Below, in pieces: positions 19,176 through 27,219 of a stretch of DNA of 64,000 nucleotides. The stretch's first letter is position 1. Each line of letters begins with the position of its first letter. The stretch comes from Acidimicrobiales bacterium. Its GTDB lineage: Bacteria; Actinomycetota; Acidimicrobiia; Acidimicrobiales; Poriferisodalaceae. The notes under the pieces are model-generated. The model was not told where the DNA came from and ran no database searches. It saw nothing but the letters and a program-made list of their open reading frames with translations. Location of the stretch: assembly GCA_009843525.1 (NCBI GenBank), contig VYDH01000016.1, positions 1-64,000 on the forward strand, read 5' to 3'. The position numbers and the translations under genes were made by a program.

Positions 19176-19655
19176 ATGCCAGCAACACCCCGCACCCACC
19201 CTCCCGCAGCGCTCCGGCTGGTCGATGCCTCGCCGGCTCGCGACCGGCCGCACCGTGCCGGCGGCCCCTCCACCCGTCCCCAACGAGGTGCCGGCGATCG
19301 AGCCCCCGATCTCTCGGGCCGTTTCGTCTTGACAGTGCGATCGCTCGCGATGGCGGCTCGTTCGCTGGGCCTGAGCGCTCCGAGCTTTCAGAGCCCGCCC
19401 CGCTCCGACGAGCTTGACCGTTGCATCCAGCGCATGCCTTCTGGCGACTGTGTCGTAGCCGTACGAGTGCGCGGACGCCCCTTCGGCGCTGTCGTGGCCG
19501 ATGCCATCGAGGGCATCATGGTCTGCAACGAACTGAGCGCCGAGGCGGCCGGGGCGGTGCGCGACGAACTGTGGCGGGAGGCTGCGGCCGTCAGCAGTGG
19601 CGGAGATGTACGCGGTCATCCCGAGGCGTCGTTTCCGCTGGACGAGGCTGCCTGA
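19176..19655 (+). CDS. Hypothetical protein
   Basis: This 159-residue protein belongs to no family I recognise. The N-terminal third is rich in P, R and A and probably disordered. The C-terminal two thirds (from about residue 50: VLTVRSLAMAARSLGLSAPSF and RMPSGDCVVAVRVRGRPFG) looks folded and resembles small actinobacterial conserved hypotheticals. The start is the ATG at 19176. The gene is divergent from the RecB-like nuclease and lies 72 nt before tRNA-Leu. Confidence 0.55.
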   Translation: MPATPRTHPPAALRLVDASPARDRPHRAGGPSTRPQRGAGDRAPDLSGRFVLTVRSLAMAARSLGLSAPSFQSPPRSDELDRCIQRMPSGDCVVAVRVRGRPFGAVVADAIEGIMVCNELSAEAAGAVRDELWREAAAVSSGGDVRGHPEASFPLDEAA

Positions 19656-19727
19656 GCACCGGGGAGTCGCCGTTCACGCATGGAGCGAGCATGATGGGCT
19701 CCGCGCGCTCGCATGCCGTGCTGGCTG

Positions 19728-19813
19728 GCCCGGGTGGCGGAACTGGCAGACGCAGAGGGCTTAAACCCCTCGGCTCCTTCGGGAGCGTGCGGGTTCGAAT
19801 CCCGCCCCGGGCA
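19728..19813 (+). tRNA. tRNA-Leu (anticodon UAA)
   Basis: The acceptor arms GCCCGGG and CCCGGGC pair perfectly. The anticodon stem GAGGG/CCCTC holds the loop CTTAAAC, which gives anticodon UAA. A long variable arm (CGGCTCCTTCGGGAGCG) marks it as a class II tRNA, and the T-arm carries GGTTCGAATCC. The 3' CCA is not fully encoded. Confidence 0.97.
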
Positions 19814-19958
19814 CCTCAAGCGGAGCGCTGCGCCGCGAAAGCGCTTGGCGTCGGCGACCAGCGTCAGCTACGCATGGGGGCGAGGCGAGCGCTCAGCGCC
19901 TTGTGGCTACACTTGTGGGCACAACGGATGTGCGACACCAGCGACGATAGGACGTCCG

Positions 19959-20300
19959 ATGAGATCAGTAGGAGTACGGGAATTCCGTGATCGCGCGACC
20001 CAGTTGATCGCGTCCGGGGAGACGCTTGTTGTCGAGAAGCGTGGCGAGCCCGTCGGCTTTTTTGTGCCGATCGTCGCCAAGGATCGCCGTGCTGGCGCGG
20101 CGGCACTCGAACGCTTGGGCGAGACCGTGAGAGGCGTTCTCGCAAAGACCGGCCTTACTGAGGACGATCTTGTAGCGGAGTTCACCGGAACAGATCTCGC
20201 CGTCGAAGCTGATGATGGTGGGGACGAGGCGGTCGTGGTGAGTTCCCGGATTCTTCCAACCAGCGAGGATCCATCGTCGCAGCATGCGCCTCGTCGTTGA
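19959..20300 (+). CDS. Phd/YefM-family antitoxin
   Basis: This 113-residue protein has the Phd/YefM N-terminal fold: VGVREFRDRATQLIASGETLVVEKRGEPVGFFVPI at residues 4-38. Its C-terminal half would wrap the toxin. Its end overlaps the PIN toxin gene by 17 nt, the standard toxin-antitoxin arrangement. It probably represses its own promoter; a TACACT hexamer at 19908-19913 would give a short leader. The pair lies just downstream of a tRNA gene, a common site for acquired DNA, but no integrase or repeated tRNA end is visible. Confidence 0.9.
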   Translation: MRSVGVREFRDRATQLIASGETLVVEKRGEPVGFFVPIVAKDRRAGAAALERLGETVRGVLAKTGLTEDDLVAEFTGTDLAVEADDGGDEAVVVSSRILPTSEDPSSQHAPRR

Positions 20301-20736
20301 CACAAGCGTCTTGGTCGGTGAGTTGCTGCGCGAGCGGGGTCGGCAGCGGTTGGCCGATCGGCACATCGACCTGTACCTGCCAGAACGCATGTGGCACGAG
20401 ACGCTTCGGGAGATTCCCCGCCGTGCGGAGGCATTTGGTCGTCATCGAGGATTGAACTCGGACGAAATCAGCGAACTGTCGGACCGCTGTCTGCAAGTCA
20501 TCGCCCTGAACTGCACCGTCGTTGCCGAAGCCGTCTACTCGGCATGGGAAGACCAAGCCCGAGAGCGCTCGATTCGTGATCCGAGCGATTGGCCAGTTGT
20601 TGCATGCGCGTTGGCGCTCGACGTGGGTGTGTGGACGACGGACAGAGACTTCCTCGGCACCGGCGTGCCCACGTGGACGACACAAACACTCGATCTCTGG
20701 ATTCAGCGAACAGAGGCGAGCCGATCCGAGCACTAG
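20284..20736 (+). CDS. PIN-domain toxin (VapC-like ribonuclease)
   Basis: This 150-residue PIN-domain protein shows the expected acidic residues: D6 in VVDTSVLV, glutamates near 36-43, an aspartate in RDPSDWPVVACAL near 100, and D near 117 in WTTDRDF. Members cleave RNA when released from their antitoxin. The ATG lies inside the upstream antitoxin gene, so translation is coupled. The exact RNA target is not predictable. Confidence 0.92.
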   Translation: MRLVVDTSVLVGELLRERGRQRLADRHIDLYLPERMWHETLREIPRRAEAFGRHRGLNSDEISELSDRCLQVIALNCTVVAEAVYSAWEDQARERSIRDPSDWPVVACALALDVGVWTTDRDFLGTGVPTWTTQTLDLWIQRTEASRSEH

Positions 20737-20790
20737 AAGACTTGCCGCAATTCGCTCCTGAGTCATGTGGCGTCGCGAGTAGTCTGCATT

Positions 20791-20856
20791 GAGAGGCCAG
20801 CCGCCCCGAGCTTGGCAGACGTACCGCAAATGGCGTCACTCGGGGGGCTGGCCCTC
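20791..20856. repeat. Long imperfect inverted repeat between convergent genes
   Basis: Arms at 20791-20810 (gagaggccagccgccccgag) and 20839-20856 (ctcggggggctggccctc) pair over 18 bases with two single-base bulges around a 28-nt loop. It lies between the PIN toxin gene and the convergent ApbA-type gene. It may be a bidirectional terminator, although no T-run is seen, or a small mobile-element remnant. Confidence 0.6.
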
Positions 20857-20886
20857 CGGCGAACCTAGATTCAGCAGCGACGAATC

Positions 20887-21927
20887 TCACATGGGTCTTG
20901 TGGCGGCGGCGCGCAGTGAGGAAACGGTTTCGGTACCCGGTCCTAGCCGGCGGGCTGCAGCGTCGTGGCACAGTTCGTTCAGGATCCGGTTGAGCGGCGT
21001 GGCGATGCCGAATCTCTGCCCGAGTTCGCAAATGCGGCCGTTGAAATGCTCCACCTCGACGGTCGGTCGCCGGAAGTGCAGGTCCTGCCACGTGGACGGG
21101 TAGCTGTGCATCACCGGGTCCGAATCGCCGCGGGGCTCGCGTTGGCCTGGCCTGCGCATGCGCTCGATCCATGAACGCAGGTCCTTGCCGTCGTCCATCA
21201 CCGGCGAGATTCCCGCTGCGTCCAGCACGTCGGCTGCTTCTTCCTGCAGATCGGCCATGAAGAAGCGGGTTTCCTCCGCGCAGAACCACTCCTGCACGGG
21301 CAGGTCGATCAGGGCCGAGAACGCATTCGTCAGGTTCAGCACAAGCTTTCCCCACTTGGCGTCGGCCACGTTCTCGTCGATGGCGGCGTTCATCTCGGCC
21401 GCCACCAAGTCGTCCACGACGGCAGCGCACAGGTCGTCGGACCCGGTAGGCCAGCATCCGATTTGCGCCCGCCGTGCGCCGGTATGGGTGACCACGCCGG
21501 GCTTGTCGATGCGAGCGCCGATCCGCACCATCACGCCATAGGCCAGGAAACCCTGGTCGGTCAGCCATTCCTCGTTGGTGACGCTGTTCTGGAAGCAGAA
21601 CAGCGGTACGCCGTCGTACAACTCCCGATGCCGCTCAATGGCCTCGAACGTGTGCTGTGTCTTCATGGCCAGCAGCACGACGGTGTTCGAGTCGACCGGC
21701 AGCTCTTGGGCGCGGCGAGCCGCCGGCAGCCGGAAATGACCCTCGGTGTAACCCGAGATGTGCAGCCCATCGCTCTGCAGCGCGGCGAGATGATCGCCTC
21801 GGGCAATGAGTGCCACCGAGCGCCCTGCTTGGGTCAGCCTGGCCCCCAGCACGCAGCCGATGGCACCGGCCCCGTGCACGATGTAGTTCAGATCGGGCCG
21901 TGCGCCGGGGGCTGGGTGGGCTGTCAC
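20887..21927 (-). CDS. Ketopantoate reductase family (ApbA/PanE-like)
   Basis: This 346-residue NADPH-dependent reductase has the N-terminal Rossmann motif HGAGAIGCVLGARL (about residues 18-31). A catalytic lysine probably lies in KWGKLVLNLTNA (about 190), in the ketopantoate-reductase C-terminal domain. PanE makes pantoate for coenzyme A synthesis, but this family includes many enzymes with other 2-oxo substrates, and no pan gene is adjacent. The GTG at 21927 is the start. It is divergent from the P450 gene, 94 nt away. Confidence 0.88.
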   Translation of the reverse strand: MTAHPAPGARPDLNYIVHGAGAIGCVLGARLTQAGRSVALIARGDHLAALQSDGLHISGYTEGHFRLPAARRAQELPVDSNTVVLLAMKTQHTFEAIERHRELYDGVPLFCFQNSVTNEEWLTDQGFLAYGVMVRIGARIDKPGVVTHTGARRAQIGCWPTGSDDLCAAVVDDLVAAEMNAAIDENVADAKWGKLVLNLTNAFSALIDLPVQEWFCAEETRFFMADLQEEAADVLDAAGISPVMDDGKDLRSWIERMRRPGQREPRGDSDPVMHSYPSTWQDLHFRRPTVEVEHFNGRICELGQRFGIATPLNRILNELCHDAAARRLGPGTETVSSLRAAATRPM

Positions 21928-22009
21928 GGCGATACATCGTGCCAGATGGCCACGCGTGCGGCCCGCGATGTCCCGCGGTGGGCAGTGCTTGCCGTTCGCG
22001 AGGTGGCGC

Positions 22010-22015
22010 TACCGT
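22010..22015 (+). promoter_or_regulatory. Putative -10 box of the P450 gene
   Basis: TACCGT ends 6 nt before the ATG at 22022 and supports that start over the in-frame codon at 21956. Confidence 0.45.
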
Positions 22016-22021
22016 GCTGCC

Positions 22022-23290
22022 ATGCGCGAGTGGAACACCGACCTGCCCAACTTGATGGAACCGTGGTTCTGGACGCAGCCTGCAGACGAGATCGATTCGG
22101 TCATCGCGCGCTATCACGCCGAAGCGCCCCTGGACTGGTTCGAGGAGCCTTATTTCTCGGAATGGGTGGCACCGAGCCCCGGCTACTGGTGCGTCACCCG
22201 CCACGAGGACATCGCGACAGTCTCACGCAACACCGAAGTCTTCAGCTCCGCGAGAGGCATCACTCTGGGCGACAACCCGCCGGAGTTCACCGAGTTCTTC
22301 AGTTCCATGATCGCCATGGACGACCCTCGTCACGCACGGCTGCGCCGCATCGTGGCCAAGGGCTTCACGCCCAAGATGCTCGAGCAGCTCGACGGCGGCA
22401 TCCGTGAAGGCGCACGGGAGATCGTGAACTCGATCTGCGAGCAGGGCAGCTGCGAGTTCGTGTGGGACGTGGCGGCTGCGCTGCCGCTGCGCATCGTGTG
22501 CGACCTCATGGGCATACCCGGTTCTGAGTACAAGTTCGTCTTCGATCGCACCAACATCATCCTGGGCATCTCCGACCCCGACTTCCAGCCGCCCGACGGC
22601 GACCTCGCCACAGCGCTGCTGCAAGCCGGTGCCGACTTGGCCGAGCTCATGAAGGAAGTCGCCGCAGCCAAGCAGGGGGGCGACGGCACCGACCTCACCA
22701 GCATGATCGTGAACGCCGAGCTCGAAGATGACCGTCTCAGCGAAGCCGATCTCGCCAGCTTCTTCGTGCTGCTGGTGGTGGCCGGCAACGAGACCACCCG
22801 CAATTCGACTGCTTGGGGGCTCAAGTTCCTTACCGACAACCCCGACCAACGCGCCATCTGGGCGGACGACTTCGAGGGAGTTGCGCCTACCGCCGTCGAG
22901 GAGATCGTCCGGGTTGCCAGTCCGGTGAGCTACATGCGCCGCTCGGTGACCCGCGACATCGAGTGCGGCGGTCGTCAGATGCGTGAGGGCGACAAGGTGG
23001 CGATGTTCTACATCGCCGCAAATCGCGACCCCGCAGTGTTCGACGAGCCCTTCAAGTTCGACGTGCTGCGCGACCCCAATCCGCAGTACGGCTTCGGCGG
23101 CCCCGGACCGCACTTCTGCCTCGGCGCGCACCTGGCAAGGCGCCAGATCACCACGATGTACCGGGAGCTGTTCACCCGGCTGCCTGACATCGTTGCCGTG
23201 GGTGAGCCGGACCTGTTGCAGGCGTCGTTCATCCACGGCGTCAAGCGCCTCGACGCCGAGTTCACGCCCGCTGCACCGATGGCAGCCTGA
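22022..23290 (+). CDS. Cytochrome P450
   Basis: This 422-residue soluble bacterial P450 monooxygenase has the oxygen-activating I-helix motif VVAGNETTRN (about residues 255-264). The ExxR pair lies in EEIVRVASPVSYMRR, and the haem-binding loop FGGPGPHFCLGAHLARR carries the axial ligand C366. The overall pattern resembles actinobacterial CYP125/CYP142-like enzymes that hydroxylate sterol or terpenoid side chains, but the substrate cannot be assigned from sequence alone. No ferredoxin gene is adjacent. Confidence 0.94.
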   Translation: MREWNTDLPNLMEPWFWTQPADEIDSVIARYHAEAPLDWFEEPYFSEWVAPSPGYWCVTRHEDIATVSRNTEVFSSARGITLGDNPPEFTEFFSSMIAMDDPRHARLRRIVAKGFTPKMLEQLDGGIREGAREIVNSICEQGSCEFVWDVAAALPLRIVCDLMGIPGSEYKFVFDRTNIILGISDPDFQPPDGDLATALLQAGADLAELMKEVAAAKQGGDGTDLTSMIVNAELEDDRLSEADLASFFVLLVVAGNETTRNSTAWGLKFLTDNPDQRAIWADDFEGVAPTAVEEIVRVASPVSYMRRSVTRDIECGGRQMREGDKVAMFYIAANRDPAVFDEPFKFDVLRDPNPQYGFGGPGPHFCLGAHLARRQITTMYRELFTRLPDIVAVGEPDLLQASFIHGVKRLDAEFTPAAPMAA

Positions 23291-23334
23291 GCACCTCGAG
23301 ACCGGCGACCTGACCCCTTCATCACGCTGCCCCG

Positions 23335-23340
23335 TAGCGT
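23335..23340 (+). promoter_or_regulatory. Putative -10 box of the inositol-phosphate synthase gene
   Basis: TAGCGT ends 7 nt before the ATG at 23348. Confidence 0.5.
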
Positions 23341-23347
23341 TCTTGCC

Positions 23348-24649
23348 ATGAACCGACCGCAGATCGCACCGGCGACCGGCAAGCTCGGCGTGCTCACGCC
23401 CGGCATGGGAGCCGTGGCCACCACGTTCATTGCCGGGGTGCTGGCAGCGCGCGCTGGATTGGCGGAGCCGATCGGCTCGGTCAGCCAGATGGCCCACATC
23501 CGTCTCGGCGGCCGAGCCGACGGCCGTAACCCGCTCATCCGTGACTTCGTGTCTCTGGCGTCACTTGACGACCTCGTGTTCGGTGGCTGGGATCCCATCA
23601 CGCCCAATGCGCTCGAGGGCGCCCGCACGGCCGGCGTGCTGGAAGACCGCGATCTCGGCGTCATCTCGCGCGAGCTGGAAGGCATCGTGGCGATGGATGC
23701 CGTGTTCGACACGCGCTGGGTGAGCCGACTGGAGGGCACCCGCACCAAGCCCCCGATGGGCAAGCTCGAAGCAGCCCAGGCGCTGATGACCGACATCGAG
23801 CGTTTCCGGGCCGAGAACGAATGCGAGCGGTTGGTGATGGTGTGGTGCGGCTCCACCGAGGCATACCAGGAGCCATCTGATGTGCACGCCAGCGTGGAGG
23901 CCTTCGAGGCCGGTTTGGCGGCCGATGACGGCAACATCTCGCCCAGCCAGATCTACGCCTACGCAGCGTTGATGAGCGACGTGCCGTTCGCCAACGGCGC
24001 GCCGAATCTGACCGTCGACATACCGGCCATGACCGAGCTGGCGCAGCGCCGTGGCGTGCCCATCGCCGGCAAGGACTTCAAAACCGGCCAAACGCTGATG
24101 AAGACGCTGGTGGCACCCGGCCTGAAAGCCCGGATGCTGGGGCTGCGCGGCTGGTACTCCACCAACATCCTGGGCAACCGCGACGGCGAGGTGCTGGACG
24201 ATCCCGAGAACTTCAAGACCAAGGAGACGTCGAAGCTCGGCGTGCTGGGCACGATCCTGCAGCCGGAGACCTATCCCGAGCTCTACAGCGAGATCGACCA
24301 CGTGGTGCGGATCAACTACTACCCGCCCCGCGGCGACAACAAGGAGGGCTGGGACAACATCGACATCTTCGGCTGGCTCGGCTACCCGATGCAGATCAAG
24401 ATCGACTTCCTGTGCCGCGACTCGATCCTGGCGGCACCGATCGTGCTCGACCTGGCGTTGTTCTTGGATCTGGCCCAGCGTGCCGGCCAAGGCGGCGTGC
24501 AGGAGTGGCTGTCGTTCTACCTCAAGGCTCCCCAATCGGCCGATCCGGCAGGGCCCGAGCACGACCTGTTCATCCAGCAGACCAAGCTGAAGAACACCCT
24601 GCGCGAGTGGATGGGCGAGGAGCCAGTCACCCACTCCGAGGCCGGCTGA
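23348..24649 (+). CDS. ino1: Inositol-3-phosphate synthase
   Basis: This 433-residue enzyme converts glucose 6-phosphate to 1L-myo-inositol 3-phosphate using bound NAD+. It feeds phosphatidylinositol and, in actinobacteria, mycothiol synthesis. Visible signatures are the N-terminal LGVLTPGMGAVATTFIAGV (about residues 12-30), the central AGKDFKTGQTLMKT (about 240-253) and the adjacent STNILGNRDGEVL near 275. It is longer than the mycobacterial enzyme (about 370 residues) and looks like the larger bacterial/eukaryotic-type form. It is monocistronic and followed by a regulatory-looking intergenic region. Confidence 0.95.
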   Translation: MNRPQIAPATGKLGVLTPGMGAVATTFIAGVLAARAGLAEPIGSVSQMAHIRLGGRADGRNPLIRDFVSLASLDDLVFGGWDPITPNALEGARTAGVLEDRDLGVISRELEGIVAMDAVFDTRWVSRLEGTRTKPPMGKLEAAQALMTDIERFRAENECERLVMVWCGSTEAYQEPSDVHASVEAFEAGLAADDGNISPSQIYAYAALMSDVPFANGAPNLTVDIPAMTELAQRRGVPIAGKDFKTGQTLMKTLVAPGLKARMLGLRGWYSTNILGNRDGEVLDDPENFKTKETSKLGVLGTILQPETYPELYSEIDHVVRINYYPPRGDNKEGWDNIDIFGWLGYPMQIKIDFLCRDSILAAPIVLDLALFLDLAQRAGQGGVQEWLSFYLKAPQSADPAGPEHDLFIQQTKLKNTLREWMGEEPVTHSEAG

Positions 24650-24681
24650 ACGCATCGCCCGACAACTCGTTCATCCACTTC

Positions 24682-24714
24682 TCAGGTTCGCTTCAGGGTC
24701 CTCTCAGGTTCATT
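24682..24714 (+). promoter_or_regulatory. Three 11-bp direct repeats, likely response-regulator sites
   Basis: tcaggttcgct (24682), tcagggtcctc (24693) and tcaggttcatt (24704) are head-to-tail copies at exact 11-bp spacing, about one DNA helical turn each. This is the geometry of OmpR/PhoB-type response-regulator boxes. The array lies 48 bp before the gene for a secreted protein. Confidence 0.65.
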
Positions 24715-24724
24715 CGCCACCCTC

Positions 24725-24741
24725 GGGGTTGTCGCAACCCC
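24725..24741. promoter_or_regulatory. Perfect 7-bp inverted repeat (operator or hairpin)
   Basis: ggggttg-tcg-caacccc lies 20 bp before the ATG of the secreted-protein gene and just after the triple direct repeat. It could be an operator, or an RNA hairpin in the leader close to the ribosome binding site (gaaagga). Confidence 0.5.
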
Positions 24742-24761
24742 TCGGCGAAAGGACTGGCGGC

Positions 24762-25373
24762 ATGACTGACATCGGCGAATTCGACGAGTCCATGAGGACA
24801 CCGAGGCGCAAGGCCACCCGAGGCCGCCTGATAGCGCTGTTGATGGCATTGCTTTTGGCGGCCACGGCCATGATGGCGTTCAGTGCAGGGAGCGCAAGCG
24901 CGCAGACCCAGAACGACAACGGCGATTCCAACCAGCAGCAAGCTGACGACGACGCAGACGACTCCGGGGGCACTTGCGACAGGCACGGCACACGCCGGGG
25001 CGGCGGCCACTGGCGTGTCGGAGCGAGTGACACGCTGACCGGGGTGCTTGGCATCGACGCCGAGGCCCTGCGCGCCAAGCTCAAGGACGGCTCGACGCTC
25101 GCCGACATCGCTGCTGAGCAGGGCGTGGCGGTGTCCGACGTAGTCGACGCCCTCGTGACAGCGGTCACCGACAGGGCGGCCGAGCACGACCGTGAGATCG
25201 ATGTCGACGCCGTGACCGAGCGAATCACCGCATGGGTCAACGGCGAGAAGCCCGAGCAGGCCGAAGACTGGTCCGGCGAGGGTCGTCGGCACGGCGGGAC
25301 GCGCTTCGGCGGCAAGGGCTTCGGCGGCCATGGCCACGGCAGCAATGCAGGAGCGTGGTCGACCTCGACCTAG
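24762..25373 (+). CDS. Secreted or anchored hypothetical protein, Gly/His-rich tail
   Basis: This 203-residue protein has a basic cytoplasmic start, one hydrophobic segment at about residues 22-45 (LIALLMALLLAATAMMAFSA) and a likely signal cleavage after ASA near 49. An acidic low-complexity stretch (about 52-72) and a small helical domain (about 85-165, DTLTGVLGIDAEALRAKLKDG) follow. It ends with a tail rich in glycine and histidine (about 172-198) that could bind metal. The helical domain recalls repeats seen in secreted actinobacterial proteins of unknown function. The triple 11-bp repeat upstream suggests control by a two-component regulator. Confidence 0.75.
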   Translation: MTDIGEFDESMRTPRRKATRGRLIALLMALLLAATAMMAFSAGSASAQTQNDNGDSNQQQADDDADDSGGTCDRHGTRRGGGHWRVGASDTLTGVLGIDAEALRAKLKDGSTLADIAAEQGVAVSDVVDALVTAVTDRAAEHDREIDVDAVTERITAWVNGEKPEQAEDWSGEGRRHGGTRFGGKGFGGHGHGSNAGAWSTST

Positions 25374-25459
25374 AACCAGTCTGCGCTTGGCGTCGCAGAC
25401 TCACGAAGCGGGCCGGTTCCCTCTCCGCCGGCCCGCTTCGGCGCGTGCGGGCAAGCCAG

Positions 25460-25465
25460 TACCTT
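25460..25465 (+). promoter_or_regulatory. Putative -10 box of the 2-oxoglutarate oxygenase gene
   Basis: TACCTT ends 6 nt before the GTG at 25472 and supports that start. Confidence 0.45.
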
Positions 25466-25471
25466 GCGTCC

Positions 25472-26407
25472 GTGGTCGCTGGCAGCACGACGATTCCCGT
25501 CATCGACATCTCACCGAGTGCATCCGCTGAGGAGGCGTGTGCACGGATCGACGCAGCGTGCCGGGGCATCGGCTTCTTTGCCATCACCGGCCACGGTGTT
25601 GCGGGCGAGCTGCTCGACGGCGTGCTCGATGTGGCTCGGCAGTTCTTCGCCCAGGCGCTTGCACACAAGAACTCGCTGGCGATCGAGCTGTCGGACCATC
25701 ACCGGGGCTACGCCGGCGTGGAGGGCGAGCTGCTGCAGCCAGGTCTTCGAGCCGACTACAAGGAAACCCTCGACTTCGGCCCCGAAGTGCCGCTTGACGA
25801 CCCCCAGCGTTCGCCGCTGGAAGGACCGAACCAATGGCCCGACCTGCCGGGCTTCCGTGACGCCGTCGAGGCCTACCAAGCTGCTGTGCTGGAAGCGGCG
25901 AAGCGGCTGCTGCGCCTGATCGCGCAAGCGCTCCGCCAGGATCGGTCGTTCTTCGACCAGCGCTTCGAGCGCCCGCTGGTCGGTACACGACTCATCCGGT
26001 ACCCGGCGGTGGCCGAACCGCGGCCCGACCAGCTGGGCTGCGGTGCGCACAGCGACTACGGCTGCGTCACCCTGCTGCACATCGACGGCACCGCCGGACT
26101 GCAGCTCGCCGACATCGACGGCAGGTGGCACGACGTCATCGCGCCGCCCGGCAGCTTCATCGTGAACCTGGGCGACATGCTCGCCCGCTGGACCAACGAC
26201 CGGTACCGCGCCACCGTTCACCGTGTGCAATCGCCGCGCATTGCCGACCGTTACTCGGTGCCGACGTTCGTCAACCCGTCCTACGACACCATCGTGGAGT
26301 GCCTGCCGAGCTGCCTCGGCGAAGGCGAACAGCCGAAGGACCCCACGACCACCTCGGGTGCCTACCTGCAATCTCGGTTCGACGAGACATTCGCCTACCG
26401 CCAGTAG
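25472..26407 (+). CDS. Isopenicillin-N-synthase-like 2-oxoglutarate/Fe(II) oxygenase
   Basis: This 311-residue double-stranded beta-helix oxygenase of the IPNS/DIOX group has an N-terminal IPVIDIS motif and GFFAITGHGV near residue 35. Iron ligands are H193 and D195 (GAHSDYG) and H250 (ATVHRV). The RYSVPTF motif near 260 would hold the co-substrate carboxylate. Members hydroxylate or desaturate small molecules. The similar length and motifs of plant-like and bacterial members prevent a substrate assignment. It is convergent with a methyltransferase gene. Confidence 0.92.
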   Translation: MVAGSTTIPVIDISPSASAEEACARIDAACRGIGFFAITGHGVAGELLDGVLDVARQFFAQALAHKNSLAIELSDHHRGYAGVEGELLQPGLRADYKETLDFGPEVPLDDPQRSPLEGPNQWPDLPGFRDAVEAYQAAVLEAAKRLLRLIAQALRQDRSFFDQRFERPLVGTRLIRYPAVAEPRPDQLGCGAHSDYGCVTLLHIDGTAGLQLADIDGRWHDVIAPPGSFIVNLGDMLARWTNDRYRATVHRVQSPRIADRYSVPTFVNPSYDTIVECLPSCLGEGEQPKDPTTTSGAYLQSRFDETFAYRQ

Positions 26408-26448
26408 CCGCCGGCGGCCTCAGGCGCATCGCCCCCGAGCCGCCCGGC

Positions 26449-27135
26449 TCACACCACGGTGAAGACGGCGATGCGTGTCCAGCGGTCGGGGTCGTCGGGA
26501 TCCGCGCCGCCGTAGATGGGTCGCAACTCGAAGTCGAGCCCGCTGATCTGCCCGGCCGACTGGCGCTGTGCCAGCCAGTCGCCGAAACCGACTTCGGCGA
26601 AGTGTGCCGAGTTGATGCCCACGCTGCAGCGCGCACCGGATCGCGCCACCCGCAGCAACTCGATGATCGGTTCCGGGCCGAGATGGCCATGAGTGAACGC
26701 ACCGGCGCTCACGATGCCGGCGTAGGCGTCGCTGCCGAGATCGAGGCGGCCAGTGAGGTCAGCTTCGAAGAGCTGCCGGTAGGTCGCGCGCCCCTCGTGC
26801 ATCTTGGCGGCGGCCTTCGCCAGCATCTCAGGCGAGATGTCGATGCCGTCGATCACCCCGACACCCAGCCGTGCCAGCTCGGCACCGACCACACCCGTTC
26901 CGCAGCCCACATCGAGCACCGGCCCATCGAGACCGTCGCGAAGGTTCTCACCGCCGCAGAAAGCGGCCGCCACATGCAGGTGGTACTCGTAGTCGTTCTC
27001 AGCGAGAAAGACCGACTCGTAGGTCTCTGCCCACGAGGCATACAGCTTGCGGTTGTCCTCGGGGCCGTCGACGGCGTACGCGTCGTCGAGTCCGATGCGC
27101 GTCGCTGCGGAGTCCGTCGAAGATTGCTCGGTCAT
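26449..27135 (-). CDS. Class I SAM-dependent methyltransferase
   Basis: This 228-residue Rossmann-fold methyltransferase has the SAM-binding motif I VLDVGCGTGVVGAELA (about residues 70-85), the acidic DGIDISPEML motif near 95, and a post-I segment EADLTGRLDL near 123. The N-terminal region (DDAYAVDGPEDNRKLYASWAETYE) matches a group of small-molecule methyltransferases. The substrate is unknown. The ATG at 27135 is supported by a TAGCGT box 9 nt upstream. Confidence 0.9.
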   Translation of the reverse strand: MTEQSSTDSAATRIGLDDAYAVDGPEDNRKLYASWAETYESVFLAENDYEYHLHVAAAFCGGENLRDGLDGPVLDVGCGTGVVGAELARLGVGVIDGIDISPEMLAKAAAKMHEGRATYRQLFEADLTGRLDLGSDAYAGIVSAGAFTHGHLGPEPIIELLRVARSGARCSVGINSAHFAEVGFGDWLAQRQSAGQISGLDFELRPIYGGADPDDPDRWTRIAVFTVV

Positions 27136-27144
27136 AGTTGCGAG

Positions 27145-27150
27145 ACGCTA
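27145..27150 (-). promoter_or_regulatory. Putative -10 box of the methyltransferase gene
   Basis: Read on the minus strand the hexamer is TAGCGT, 9 nt before the ATG at 27135. Confidence 0.4.
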
Positions 27151-27219
27151 GTGCTGCCGTTATCTGCGCAGGAGTGCCGTTGGGCGCTGCGGTGTTGCGC
27201 AGAGAAGCGAGTCGATACC

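Noticed and set aside
19728-19813. A tRNA-Sec gene to support the selenoprotein
   Set aside because: The long variable arm could mislead, but the anticodon is UAA and the acceptor and arm lengths are those of tRNA-Leu. No selC is seen in the window.
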